NCBI GenBank assembly: GCA_902778855.1
Contig: CACYZM010000001.1
Span: 89,902-153,901 of the forward strand
Source: an uncultured Bacteroidia bacterium
Lineage (GTDB): Bacteria > Bacteroidota > Bacteroidia > Bacteroidales > UBA932
Direction: 5' to 3'
DNA length: 64,000 bases
The position numbers and the translations under genes were made by a program. The notes under the pieces were generated by a model. The model was not told where the DNA came from, made no database searches, and worked only from the letters and a program-made list of their open reading frames with translations. Shown here in pieces: positions 57,031 through 64,000 of the stretch. The first letter of the stretch is position 1; every line of letters starts with the position of its first letter.

Positions 57031-57154
57031 TTTTGCCACGACAAGACTAACTGTGCGGCTACCTATCCTGTCGTGACAAAGAAACGGGCCAAAACGGCCA
57101 AAACGCCGCCGCGACAGGACTCCAGCACCTATGCAGAATCCTGTCGCGTCAAAA
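57031..57154 (+). repeat. 124-bp bipartite palindromic unit, right copy
   Basis: First palindrome: TTTTGCCACGACAAGA (57031-57046) with TCCTGTCGTGACAAA (57066-57080). Second: CGCCGCGACAGGA (57107-57119) with TCCTGTCGCGTCAAAA (57139-57154). Both loops are exactly 19 nt (57047-57065, 57120-57138). The spacer GGGCCAAAACGGCCAAAACG matches the reverse complement of the left-copy spacer. The C/G to T/A change in the first stem is partly compensated on the other arm. Confidence 0.9.
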
Positions 57155-57222
57155 GTCTGGAAGAGCATCCTCGCTGCCAGCCACCAGGCGAAGCATCGCA
57201 AGCGGCCAGGCGGGCTCGGAGG

Positions 57223-59280
57223 CTAGCCGATCGTGGCGCCGTTGGAGAGGCGGTCCTCCGGGGAGACGACGCGCATGGTGCCGTCGATCTGTTTGGCCAT
57301 GAGGATCATGCCTTTGCTTTCGATGCCGCGGATGACGCGGGGCTGGAGATTGGCCAGAATGCAGATCTGCTTGCCCACCATCTCTTCGGGGGTATAGTAC
57401 TGGGCGATGCCGCTCACGATGACACGCTGGTCGAGACCCGTGTCGATGGTGAGCTTCAATAGTTTATCGGTCTTGGGGACGCGCTCGGCGGTCAGGACGG
57501 TCGCCGTGCGGATGTCCATCTTCGTGAACTCGTCGAAGGTGCAGGCCTCCTTGGCCGGCTCGACCTTCGGCGCGGCAGCGGCCGCTTCAGCGGCGGCAGC
57601 CGCTTCGCGGGCTGCCTTGATGTCGGCCAGCCGCTTGATCTGCTTTTCAATCTCGGCGTCCTCGATCTTGGAGAAGAGGAGTTCGGCCTGATTGAGCTTG
57701 TGCCCGACGGGAAGCAGGTCGCTGCGTCCGAAATCGTCCCAGGAAAGCGGTTCCACGTTCAGGATCCGGTTGAGTTTCTCCACGGAGAACGGCAGGAACG
57801 GGGCGAACGCCACGGAAAGCGAGGCGCAGAGCTGGATCGAGGTATAGAGGATGGTGGCCGTACGTTCCATATCGGTCTTGGCGACGGCCCAGGGCTCGGT
57901 GTCGGAGATGTACTTGTTGCCCACGCGGGCGAGGTTCATCGCCTCGCGGAGCGCTTCGCGGAACTTGAAGGTCTCGAGATTCTCTTCGATGGCCTGCTTG
58001 AGGACCGGAATCTGCGCCAGGGCTTCCTTGTCGATGGCCTGCAGCTCGCCCGGAGCCGGAACGCAGCCGCCAAAAAATTTGTGCGTCAGCACCACGGCGC
58101 GGTTCACGAAGTTGCCGAAAATGGCCAGCAGTTCGCTGTTGTGGCGGGTCTGGAAATCTTTCCAGGTAAAGTCGTTGTCCTTGGTCTCGGGGGCGTTGGC
58201 GGTCAGCACATAGCGGAGCGTATCCTGCTTGCCGGGGAAATCCTGCAGGTATTCGTGGAGCCAGACGGCCCAGTTGCGCGAGGTCGAGATCTTGTCGCCC
58301 TCGAGGTTCAGGAATTCATTGGCCGGGACGTTCTCGGGCAGGATGAAGCCGTCGCCGTAAGCCTTGAGCATCGAGGGGAACACGATGCAGTGGAACACGA
58401 TGTTGTCTTTGCCGATGAAATGGATCATCCGCGTGTCTTCGCTCTTCCACCATTTCTCCCAGCTGTCGGGCAGCAGTTCGATGGTATTGGAGATGTAGCC
58501 GATCGGCGCGTCGAACCAGACGTAAAGGACCTTGCCTTCCGCCCCTTCCACAGGCACGGGCACACCCCAGTCGAGGTCGCGGCTCACGGCACGGGGCTGG
58601 AGACCGCCGTCGAGCCAGCTCTTGCACTGGCCATAGACGTTGCTCTTCCACTCTTTGTGGCCTTCGAGGATCCACTCGCGGAGCCAGGGCTCATACTCGT
58701 TCAGCGGCAGATACCAGTGCTTGGTCATCTTCTTGACCGGCTCGGCACCGCTGACCTTGGAGTGCGGATTGATGAGTTCGTCGGGGCTCAGCGTGGAGCC
58801 GCATTTCTCGCACTGGTCGCCATAGGCGCCTTCGTTGCCGCACTTGGGGCAGGTTCCGACGATATAGCGGTCGGCCAGGAAGACCTTGGCCTCGGGATCG
58901 TAGAACTGCTCCGACTCCTTCTCGATGAACTTGCCTTCATCGTAGAGTTTGCGGAAGAATTCCGCAGCGTAGCGATGGTGCGTGGCCGAAGAGGTGCGGG
59001 AGTAGATGTCGAAGGTGATGCCGAAATCGGCGAACGACTGCTTGATGAGGTTGTGGTATTTGTCGACGATATCCTGCGGGGTGCATCCCTCCTTGCGGGC
59101 CGCCATGGTGATGGGCACGCCGTGTTCGTCGGATCCGCAGACAAAGAGCGTTTCGCGCCCGCGCATGCGCAGGTAGCGGACATAGATGTCGGCGGGAACA
59201 TAGACGCCGGCCAGATGGCCGATGTGGACGGGGCCGTTGGCATACGGCAACGCGCAAGTGATGAGATTCCGTTTTTTCAT
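57223..59280 (-). CDS. metG: Methionyl-tRNA synthetase
   Basis: A 685-residue MetRS. The HIGH region is [16 protein letters not shown] and the zinc knuckle has [17 protein letters not shown] near residue 145. The KMSKS-equivalent is [12 protein letters not shown], and a C-terminal OB-fold tRNA-binding domain spans about 575-685 ([19 protein letters not shown]). An Ala/Glu-rich linker precedes that domain. It overlaps dnaG by 4 nt and is probably the last gene of the HU-CCDC81-dnaG-metG operon. Confidence 0.97.
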   Translation of the reverse strand: MKKRNLITCALPYANGPVHIGHLAGVYVPADIYVRYLRMRGRETLFVCGSDEHGVPITMAARKEGCTPQDIVDKYHNLIKQSFADFGITFDIYSRTSSATHHRYAAEFFRKLYDEGKFIEKESEQFYDPEAKVFLADRYIVGTCPKCGNEGAYGDQCEKCGSTLSPDELINPHSKVSGAEPVKKMTKHWYLPLNEYEPWLREWILEGHKEWKSNVYGQCKSWLDGGLQPRAVSRDLDWGVPVPVEGAEGKVLYVWFDAPIGYISNTIELLPDSWEKWWKSEDTRMIHFIGKDNIVFHCIVFPSMLKAYGDGFILPENVPANEFLNLEGDKISTSRNWAVWLHEYLQDFPGKQDTLRYVLTANAPETKDNDFTWKDFQTRHNSELLAIFGNFVNRAVVLTHKFFGGCVPAPGELQAIDKEALAQIPVLKQAIEENLETFKFREALREAMNLARVGNKYISDTEPWAVAKTDMERTATILYTSIQLCASLSVAFAPFLPFSVEKLNRILNVEPLSWDDFGRSDLLPVGHKLNQAELLFSKIEDAEIEKQIKRLADIKAAREAAAAAEAAAAAPKVEPAKEACTFDEFTKMDIRTATVLTAERVPKTDKLLKLTIDTGLDQRVIVSGIAQYYTPEEMVGKQICILANLQPRVIRGIESKGMILMAKQIDGTMRVVSPEDRLSNGATIG

Positions 59281-61331
59281 AATCGGTTCAATTCTTTGGA
59301 TAATCTGTTTTTGACGGTATTGAGCATCTGCAGTTTGCGGACGAGCTGCCGCAGGGCGGCCTCATCGCCCGACTTCTGGGCCTCGTTGACGGCTTTGGCC
59401 GTCGCGTTGCAGGCCAGTTCGGTGATGCGTTTCTTGTAAAGGAGGACGGACTTGGGCACGGCCAGTGCCAGGGTCTGTTCTTCCGGCGGTATGGATTCTT
59501 CGTAGGTTTTGACGGTCAGCGGATGTTCTTCCAGGATCAGGTTGTAGACCGCCTGGTTGAGCGCCGCATCGGCGCTGGTGGTAAAGAAGCGGACCACACG
59601 CTTCTGCCGTTCAGTAAATTCGCCTTCGGCCAAGTTGGCGACAAAGGCATAATAGCGGTCGTAGATTGTGCGGTACAGGTCGTTTTTCAGAACGATCTCG
59701 TCGTCGGACAAAGCGTCGTGAATGTATTGGGCCACCGTGACGGGTTCATGCTGCTCGCTGCCGTAGTACATTTCGGACTCGAAATGCATCGGGTACTCGC
59801 CGAATTTCACCAGATAGTAGGCAAGCTCCCGTTCGGAAACGGCCAGGAAGGCGTCGCGCAGGACATAGCCGGCGGGCTGGGCGGGGGCGTCCAGGGCGAA
59901 CGATTCCGGGCCTTCGGCCGGAATCAGTTCCTCCGGCGCCGGTCCTTCGCCCGGCCCAGCCGCCGCAGGGCTACCGCCCTGCCGCTGTTCGTCGAAGCGG
60001 CGCCTGCTGCGCTCTAACGCGCGCCGCGCCCGCCGCATCTGGGAAATCGACGCCAGGATCGACTCCGGCTTCTGGCCGAACTTCTCGGCCACCATCTCGA
60101 CGTAAATATTGCGCAGGATGGGATCGGCGACCACCGACACGCTCTGCACGATGTCGCGGATCACCTGGGCCCGGCGGACCGGGTCGCGTTCGCTCTCTTC
60201 GAGCAGCAGGTCGCTCTTGAAGGAGATGAAGTCCTTTTCGTTCTCCTCGATGTATTCCCGGATCTCGATCAGATTGTGGCTCTTGGCAAACGTATCCGGA
60301 TCGTCTTCGGGTGGCAGGAGTACGACCTTCACGCTGAGGCCCTCCTCCAGAACAAGGTCAATGCCGCGCAAGGCGGCCTTGATACCGGCTGCGTCGCCGT
60401 CGTAGATGATCGTTACCTTCTCGGTGAAGCGCTTGATCAGGCGGATCTGCTCGACGGTCAGCGACGTGCCCGACGAGGCCACGACATTGGTCACGCCGGC
60501 CTGGTGCATGGAGATGACGTCGGCATATCCTTCCACCAGGATGCATTTGTCTTCCTTGGCAATGGAATTCTTGGCCTGGAAGATGCCGTACAGCGAACGG
60601 CTCTTGTCGTAAATCTCGCTCTGCGGGCTGTTGACGTATTTGGCGACCGACTTGTCGGCCTTCAGCGTCCGGCCGCCGAACGCAATCACGCGGCCGCTGA
60701 TGGAGTGAATGGGGAACATCACCCGGTCGAAGAACCGGTCGTACAGTTCGCCGGACCCTTCGCGTTCCAGGCAGAGGCCCGCGTCCACCAGGTATTCTTT
60801 CTTATATCCGTCGCGCAGCGCCTTGTTGCAGAGCGTCAGCGGCCGGGAAGCGGCATAGCCCAGGCCGAACTTGCGGATGGTTTCGTCAGTGAACTTGCGT
60901 TCGTGGAAATACGACAGGCCGATGGCCCGGCCCACGTCGGTATTCCAGAGGACGTCGGCATAGTATTTCTGGGCATATTCGCTGACCACCAGCAGGCTTT
61001 CGTAGCGTTTGCGTCCCTCGATCTCTTCCGGGGTCTCTTCTTTCTCGACGATTTCGATATGGTATTTCTTGGCCAGGTAGCGGAGCGCCTCCACATAGGT
61101 CATATGCTCGTGTTCCATCAGGAAGCTCACGGCGTTGCCGGCCTTGCCGCAGGCGAAGCATTTGAAGATGCCCTTGGTGGACGAGACGCTCATCGAGGGG
61201 TTTTTATCCTGGTGGAACGGGCACAGGCCCAGGTAATTCGCGCCGCGCTTGCGCAGCGACACGAAGTCCCCGATGACCTCTTCGATCCGCGTGGCATCCA
61301 GAATCCTGTCGACAGTCGCGCGATCGATCAT
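59277..61331 (-). CDS. dnaG: DNA primase
   Basis: A 684-residue primase from ATG 61331. A CHC2 zinc-binding domain has [13 protein letters not shown] and [10 protein letters not shown] (Cys37, His40, Cys58, Cys61). The RNA-polymerase core has FGGRTL, and the TOPRIM motif [16 protein letters not shown] lies near residue 265 with [13 protein letters not shown] long C-terminal helicase-interaction region has a Pro/Ala/Gly-rich linker near 460-510. The frame is open for 93 codons upstream but those lie inside the neighbouring gene. The start overlaps the stop of the HU-CCDC81 gene by 4 nt. Confidence 0.96.
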   Translation of the reverse strand: MIDRATVDRILDATRIEEVIGDFVSLRKRGANYLGLCPFHQDKNPSMSVSSTKGIFKCFACGKAGNAVSFLMEHEHMTYVEALRYLAKKYHIEIVEKEETPEEIEGRKRYESLLVVSEYAQKYYADVLWNTDVGRAIGLSYFHERKFTDETIRKFGLGYAASRPLTLCNKALRDGYKKEYLVDAGLCLEREGSGELYDRFFDRVMFPIHSISGRVIAFGGRTLKADKSVAKYVNSPQSEIYDKSRSLYGIFQAKNSIAKEDKCILVEGYADVISMHQAGVTNVVASSGTSLTVEQIRLIKRFTEKVTIIYDGDAAGIKAALRGIDLVLEEGLSVKVVLLPPEDDPDTFAKSHNLIEIREYIEENEKDFISFKSDLLLEESERDPVRRAQVIRDIVQSVSVVADPILRNIYVEMVAEKFGQKPESILASISQMRRARRALERSRRRFDEQRQGGSPAAAGPGEGPAPEELIPAEGPESFALDAPAQPAGYVLRDAFLAVSERELAYYLVKFGEYPMHFESEMYYGSEQHEPVTVAQYIHDALSDDEIVLKNDLYRTIYDRYYAFVANLAEGEFTERQKRVVRFFTTSADAALNQAVYNLILEEHPLTVKTYEESIPPEEQTLALAVPKSVLLYKKRITELACNATAKAVNEAQKSGDEAALRQLVRKLQMLNTVKNRLSKELNRL

Positions 61332-62101
61332 GGCTTCCTCCACTGCAGGAGCTCCAGCTCCTCTTTCGAATACAGCAACCGGTCGAGAATCGGCGACATC
61401 TTTTCCGTGAACAGATACGATGCGGCAATGAAAAGCACCAGCAGCACCGCCAGGACGATCAACACGATCCAGCCCCAGTGCAAAGGCTTTTTGACGCGGG
61501 CTTCCTCCACGCGATTTTGTGTTTCTGCATCCAGGCAAGCCTGGGGCTGCTCCGGAATCTCGCTCCGCTGCTCCGGTTTTTCGTCCTGCTCGCCGGAAAA
61601 ATGCTCGCATTCCGAAAAACCATCCGCAGCTTCGCTCGCTTCTTCTACAACGGGCTCCGGCATCTCTTCCTTCGGCATCTTGATGGCGATGGGTTCGAAG
61701 CCGATGCCGTCGGGCCAGATGTCGAGGTCGTCGTCGGGGACGAAGAAGAATTCATTGCGGGCATTGGCGCGCATCATGCCCAGCCCGGGGAGCGGGCAGC
61801 GCTTGCGGCCTTCGAGTTCGGAGTTCAGTCGGCTGAGGCACCAGCCCAGTTCCACGCCGGCCTGGTCGAGGTTCACGCCGAGTTCCCGGCGCACCTTGTC
61901 GAGCAGCAAGCGTCCTTCCGCCAGGGACACTTCGCCCTTATGGAAAGACATCTTGCGGTATGGCGGATGGATGGTGGTCTGGCGGTCCGAATAGGTCGCG
62001 GGCATCAGTTCGGCCGTGAACGAGCCCAGATATGGCACGTCCACCCGGTCGTTCTCCACGATGAGTTCCTTGATGCACTTGGCAAAAACACCGATTTCCA
62101 T
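61328..62101 (-). CDS. HU-CCDC81-domain protein with membrane anchor
   Basis: A 257-residue protein. Residues 1-125 carry the CCDC81-like HU domains (MEIGVFAKCIKELIVENDRV, VPYLGSFTAEL, and LPGLGMMRANARNEFFFVPD). An acidic/Pro-rich linker (about 140-200) is followed by one membrane helix (about 208-230) and a short C-terminal tail. The family is Bacteroidetes-specific and thought to tie DNA-binding-like HU domains to the envelope. It is the first gene of the operon with dnaG and metG. A TACCTTTG box lies at 62131-62138 on the minus strand. Confidence 0.82.
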   Translation of the reverse strand: MEIGVFAKCIKELIVENDRVDVPYLGSFTAELMPATYSDRQTTIHPPYRKMSFHKGEVSLAEGRLLLDKVRRELGVNLDQAGVELGWCLSRLNSELEGRKRCPLPGLGMMRANARNEFFFVPDDDLDIWPDGIGFEPIAIKMPKEEMPEPVVEEASEAADGFSECEHFSGEQDEKPEQRSEIPEQPQACLDAETQNRVEEARVKKPLHWGWIVLIVLAVLLVLFIAASYLFTEKMSPILDRLLYSKEELELLQWRKP

Positions 62102-62130
62102 CTTCTTTCCGACGCTATTCAGTCAACTTG

Positions 62131-62138
62131 CAAAGGTA
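62131..62138 (-). promoter_or_regulatory. -7 box (TACCTTTG) of the HU-CCDC81/dnaG/metG operon
   Basis: TACCTTTG on the minus strand, 29 nt upstream of the ATG at 62101. Confidence 0.6.
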
Positions 62139-62166
62139 ATAAAAAACCCGTTCCCATTTTTTATTG

Positions 62167-62174
62167 TAACTTTG
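62167..62174 (+). promoter_or_regulatory. -7 box (TAACTTTG)
   Basis: TAACTTTG lies 22 nt upstream of the ATG at 62197 and is divergent from the box at 62131-62138. Confidence 0.6.
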
Positions 62175-62196
62175 AACAGCCAAAAAGAATGACCTT

Positions 62197-62742
62197 ATGT
62201 TACGATTCCTGTTCCTGCTTGTCCTGGCGCTGCCTGTCATCCCCCAGGACGGTCTTCCCACAACGGTGAAAGAAATCCGCCAACTGTATACCGATACCCA
62301 GCAGGGCATCGCCCTGATGAGCGATGAAGAGCACCTGCGCAAAGAACTTGTGACCACCATCCAGCGCAACATGCCCGGCACGGGCATCCGCAAGGAGACG
62401 GTCACCTGCTACTTTGCCGAATTCGGCGATGATCTCGACCCCGACTACCGCCCGTATTTCGTGACCCGCAAATACAATGTCGCGGCCCATCGTTTCTATG
62501 AAGAATTCCTGTTCGACGCCGAAACCGGAAAACTGCTCTTCGTCTTCCTGCAAGGTGATTCCTACGAAACCGCCGGCGCGAAAGACGAGACCCGCTACTA
62601 TTTCGGTCCCCAGGGCCTGCTCTCCGAGAATATCAAGGGAGAACGTCGTGAGACCGCCGACGAAGCGATCAATATGGCCAACGAATGCTACAAGGCCCTC
62701 AAGGCAAGCCTAGACGGCTTTAAAAACCTGGTGGAATACTAA
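62197..62742 (+). CDS. Secreted protein of unknown function
   Basis: A 181-residue protein with a short hydrophobic signal-like N-terminus (MLRFLFLLVLALPVIPQ) and a mixed alpha/beta body containing RYYFGPQGLLSENIKGERRE. No family is recognised. Tyr/Phe-rich strands (YFVTRKYNVAAHRFYEEFLF) suggest a small beta-sheet domain of the kind found in periplasmic proteins. It is a single-gene unit with its own promoter and strong terminator. Confidence 0.75.
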   Translation: MLRFLFLLVLALPVIPQDGLPTTVKEIRQLYTDTQQGIALMSDEEHLRKELVTTIQRNMPGTGIRKETVTCYFAEFGDDLDPDYRPYFVTRKYNVAAHRFYEEFLFDAETGKLLFVFLQGDSYETAGAKDETRYYFGPQGLLSENIKGERRETADEAINMANECYKALKASLDGFKNLVEY

Positions 62743-62743
62743 A

Positions 62744-62777
62744 AAGAAACCCTCCCGATCTCGGGAGGGTTTCTTGT
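62744..62777 (+). terminator. Rho-independent terminator
   Basis: A perfect 15-bp inverted repeat (AAGAAACCCTCCCGA, 2 nt, complement) ends at 62775, directly after the stop at 62742. The tRNA-Leu 3' end on the other strand lies 3 nt further on, so it may stop both transcripts. Confidence 0.85.
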
Positions 62778-62860
62778 GCCCAGAACAGGACTCGAACCTG
62801 CACAAACTTGCGTTTACTAGTCCCTGAAACTAGCGCGTCTACCGATTCCGCCATCTGGGC
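62778..62860 (-). tRNA. tRNA-Leu (anticodon CAG)
   Basis: Minus-strand cloverleaf with acceptor stem GCCCAGA/TCTGGGC, an anticodon stem CTAGT/ACTAG around the loop TTCAGGG (anticodon CAG), a long variable arm (class II) and the T-loop GGTTCGAGTCC. CCA is not encoded. A promoter with -7 TACCTTTG is at 62877-62884. Confidence 0.95.
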
Positions 62861-62876
62861 GATCCGTTAGGGACTG

Positions 62877-62908
62877 CAAAGGTAGTAATATTTTCCAAAC
62901 TTCCTCAA
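62877..62908 (-). promoter_or_regulatory. tRNA-Leu promoter
   Basis: Minus strand: TTG (62908-62906), 21-nt spacer, TACCTTTG (62884-62877), 16 nt before the tRNA. Confidence 0.65.
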
Positions 62909-62944
62909 TATTTTTTTGCAAACGCATTTTTTGATAAAAAAATT

Positions 62945-62974
62945 TTGTGCGCGCAAAAAATTATCCTACATTTG
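62945..62974 (+). promoter_or_regulatory. tRNA-Asn promoter
   Basis: TTG at 62945-62947, a 19-nt spacer and TACATTTG at 62967-62974, a full match to the Bacteroidetes pattern, 24 nt before the tRNA. Confidence 0.75.
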
Positions 62975-62998
62975 CAGTCCCAAACCAACGGGAAACAT

Positions 62999-63072
62999 TC
63001 CTCAATAGCTCAGTTGGTTAGAGCACCTGACTGTTAATCAGGGGGTCGTAGGTTCAAGTCCTACTTGAGGAG
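62999..63072 (+). tRNA. tRNA-Asn (anticodon GUU)
   Basis: Acceptor stem TCCTCAA/TTGAGGA, D-arm AGCTCAGTTGGTTAGAGC, anticodon stem CCTGA/TCAGG with loop CTGTTAA (anticodon GTT) and T-arm GTAGGTTCAAGTCCTAC. Discriminator base G; CCA not encoded. Confidence 0.97.
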
Positions 63073-63084
63073 CTCCTCTTAATC

Positions 63085-63117
63085 AAGCACTTACGGAAAC
63101 GCAGGTGCTTTTTTTTT
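63085..63117 (+). terminator. Terminator after tRNA-Asn
   Basis: AGCACTTACG (63086-63095), GAAA tetraloop, CGCAGGTGCT (63100-63109) and a T run to 63117. One mismatch and one G-T pair are present. The left arm is the same sequence as in the terminator at 63831. Confidence 0.8.
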
Positions 63118-63129
63118 GAAAGGCAACCC

Positions 63130-63408
63130 ATGAATACTCGGCACAAACTGTTGATTGAAATTGCAAACCTGATCGTTGAAAAGGTGAAACAATACATCTC
63201 CGAGGTCAACTCTTTGGACGAAGAGACGTTTGTTTGGGTTGATTGGGACGCCCGCTGTGTGCATATTGGCAAAGCCGATGAAGAGCATGAAGGAGACAAA
63301 ATCCCCGTATGCGATTTTATTTACAAAGAGGGCGATACGCTTATGCCGGACTACGATCTGATAGACACCTATGCCGCTTCCGAATGGCCCAGCCACCGGG
63401 GTGATTAA
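63130..63408 (+). CDS. Small hypothetical protein
   Basis: A 92-residue acidic cytoplasmic protein starting MNTRHKLLIEIANLIVEKVK. It has an N-terminal helix followed by strands with EETFVWVDWDARCVHIGKAD. No signal peptide and no recognised family. Its GC content is lower than that of its neighbours, and it sits just after the tRNA-Asn terminator, so recent acquisition is possible. No strong promoter box is seen directly upstream. Confidence 0.6.
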   Translation: MNTRHKLLIEIANLIVEKVKQYISEVNSLDEETFVWVDWDARCVHIGKADEEHEGDKIPVCDFIYKEGDTLMPDYDLIDTYAASEWPSHRGD

Positions 63409-63433
63409 TTGATGGCACTCCTTCAAAAAATAT

Positions 63434-63441
63434 TACCTTTG
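63434..63441 (+). promoter_or_regulatory. -7 box (TACCTTTG)
   Basis: TACCTTTG, 29 nt upstream of the ATG at 63471, with a TTG 22 nt further upstream (63409-63411). Confidence 0.65.
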
Positions 63442-63470
63442 CAAAAGAACAATCCATTATTACGATAGCC

Positions 63471-63824
63471 ATGAAAAAATTATTGCCTATTCTTTTGGTA
63501 GCCGTTGTCGCCCTGATGGCAACCAGTTGCATGACCCTCCTGGCAGCCGCCCTGTCTACCGTTGAGGAGGATGGAGTCATTGTCTTCGTCGACAGAACCC
63601 GGTATACCGTCGACGTGAGAGTCGATGATCAGCGTTACGAAGTCCAAACCGTCAGGGAGCGGGAGCTCGACCGGAGACGGAACCTGAAACGTGCCGCGGA
63701 CAACATGATCTATGTTTCTCCCGGTTATCACCAAGTCCACGTCCGTGATCACGGCCGAACCGTCTTCAACGAATCGGTACGCGTCAGACCCGACGAAACC
63801 AAAATCATTTATTTATATTTATAA
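63471..63824 (+). CDS. Small lipoprotein of unknown function
   Basis: A 117-residue protein with a lipoprotein signal (MKKLLPILLVAVVALMATSC, Cys20) and a beta-rich domain. The domain contains VIVFVDRTRYTVDVRVDDQR and MIYVSPGYHQVHVRDHGRT, ending DETKIIYLYL. The YVSPGYHQVHV pattern recalls PEGA-like or carboxypeptidase-regulatory-like small beta domains, but the match is weak. It has its own promoter and bidirectional terminator. Confidence 0.75.
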   Translation: MKKLLPILLVAVVALMATSCMTLLAAALSTVEEDGVIVFVDRTRYTVDVRVDDQRYEVQTVRERELDRRRNLKRAADNMIYVSPGYHQVHVRDHGRTVFNESVRVRPDETKIIYLYL

Positions 63825-63860
63825 AAAAAAAGCACTTACGACTCGTAAGTGCTTTTTTTA
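63823..63860. terminator. Bidirectional Rho-independent terminator
   Basis: A run, AGCACTTACG (63831-63840), 3-nt loop, CGTAAGTGCT (63844-63853) and T run. It ends the lipoprotein gene and the convergent partial gene at 63874. Confidence 0.9.
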
Positions 63861-63873
63861 CATCAAGGACAGA

Positions 63874-64000
63874 CTACTTCGGCATCTGGGCACCGTAGCC
63901 CGGGACTTTGCCGAAGAGGTCTTTCGCCTTTTCCCAAGGATACTTGTTGCCGAACATATTGGGGCGGACGATTTCGCTGCCCACCTGATTCTGGCCGAAG
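63874..64000 (-). CDS. Partial protein of unknown function (C-terminal part)
   Basis: A minus-strand frame enters from the right edge and ends at a TAG (63876-63874). About 41 residues are visible, ending FGKVPGYGAQMPK. The visible part is soluble and basic/aromatic with PNMFGNKYPWEKAKDLFGK. I do not recognise the family from this piece. The terminator at 63823-63860 lies just beyond the stop. Confidence 0.65.
   Translation of the reverse strand, partial: FGQNQVGSEIVRPNMFGNKYPWEKAKDLFGKVPGYGAQMPK

Larger units (their letters stand above)
55015..57154. mobile_element. RAYT-like transposase module bounded by inverted bipartite palindromes
   Basis: A 2140-bp segment: left 124-bp unit (minus orientation), RAYT-like gene, Myb-repeat protein gene, right 124-bp unit (plus orientation). 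Both genes are on the minus strand. The units share stems and spacer but not loops. This resembles REP/BIME repeats with their associated tyrosine transposase, but with the repeats arranged as long inverted ends. Whether the whole segment moves is not known. Confidence 0.7.

Noticed and set aside
55015..57154. CRISPR array interpretation of the repeated arms
   Set aside because: Only four palindromes in two units, no regular spacer array and no cas gene.

Overview
The window is about 64 kb of a GC-rich (roughly 60%) chromosome from the phylum Bacteroidota, most likely order Bacteroidales. The evidence is a SusC/SusD pair, many upstream boxes matching the Bacteroidetes -7 element TAnnTTTG, RagB/SusD and FISUMP lipoproteins, an HU-CCDC81 protein, and a prfB with a programmed frameshift. 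A protein/amino-acid fermenting gut or rumen lineage (Rikenellaceae-like) is plausible, but the family cannot be settled from this window. There is no rRNA, CRISPR array or prophage.

Layout. 1-7.6 kb: a partial gene, an acyltransferase pair for glycine-type lipids, an MscS channel, a patatin/beta-barrel protein and a small acidic protein. 7.6-10.1 kb: minus-strand operon mqnB-mqnD-ABC ATPase-cobalamin adenosyltransferase (futalosine route to menaquinone). 10.2-13.6 kb: folE, trkA, aspA. 13.6-21.2 kb (minus): two minimal AraC-type proteins, YitT, leuS, a degenerate M28 peptidase/TonB-C fusion, gcvT and a SPOR-like lipoprotein. 21.2-37.1 kb: CapA-like protein, phoH, FISUMP lipoprotein, apbE, Tat/lipoprotein D-aminoacylase, OMP, trpS, recA, rlmN, two more patatin/barrel proteins, recX and prfB. 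37.1-49.8 kb: a seven-gene minus-strand operon (DcuC, M14 carboxypeptidase, SusC, SusD, DcuC, isoaspartyl dipeptidase, alpha/beta hydrolase) with a divergent transmembrane SARP-type regulator and, inside it, a 128-bp cloverleaf-like palindrome. 49.8-51.4 kb: class I fumarase. 51.5-54.7 kb: HprK-like kinase, S26-like protease, PqqD and ABC exporter, overlapping by 4 nt each (RiPP-like). 55.0-57.2 kb: a compact mobile module. 57.2-62.1 kb: metG, dnaG, HU-CCDC81 protein. 62.2-64 kb: small secreted proteins, tRNA-Leu(CAG), tRNA-Asn(GUU) and a partial gene.

How genes fit together. Aspartate and fumarate metabolism recurs: peptide uptake (SusCD), carboxypeptidase, isoaspartyl dipeptidase, AspA (Asp to fumarate), fumarase and two DcuC-type C4-dicarboxylate carriers suggest aspartyl peptides are used to feed fumarate respiration, with menaquinone from the Mqn genes.

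The most novel-looking system is at 55.0-57.2 kb: a RAYT-like HUH transposase and a protein with three Myb/SANT-like repeats, bracketed by two inverted units of exactly 124 bp. Each unit is made of two imperfect palindromes with exactly 19-nt loops. This looks like a self-contained REP/BIME-like element with its own transposase and a candidate DNA-binding partner.
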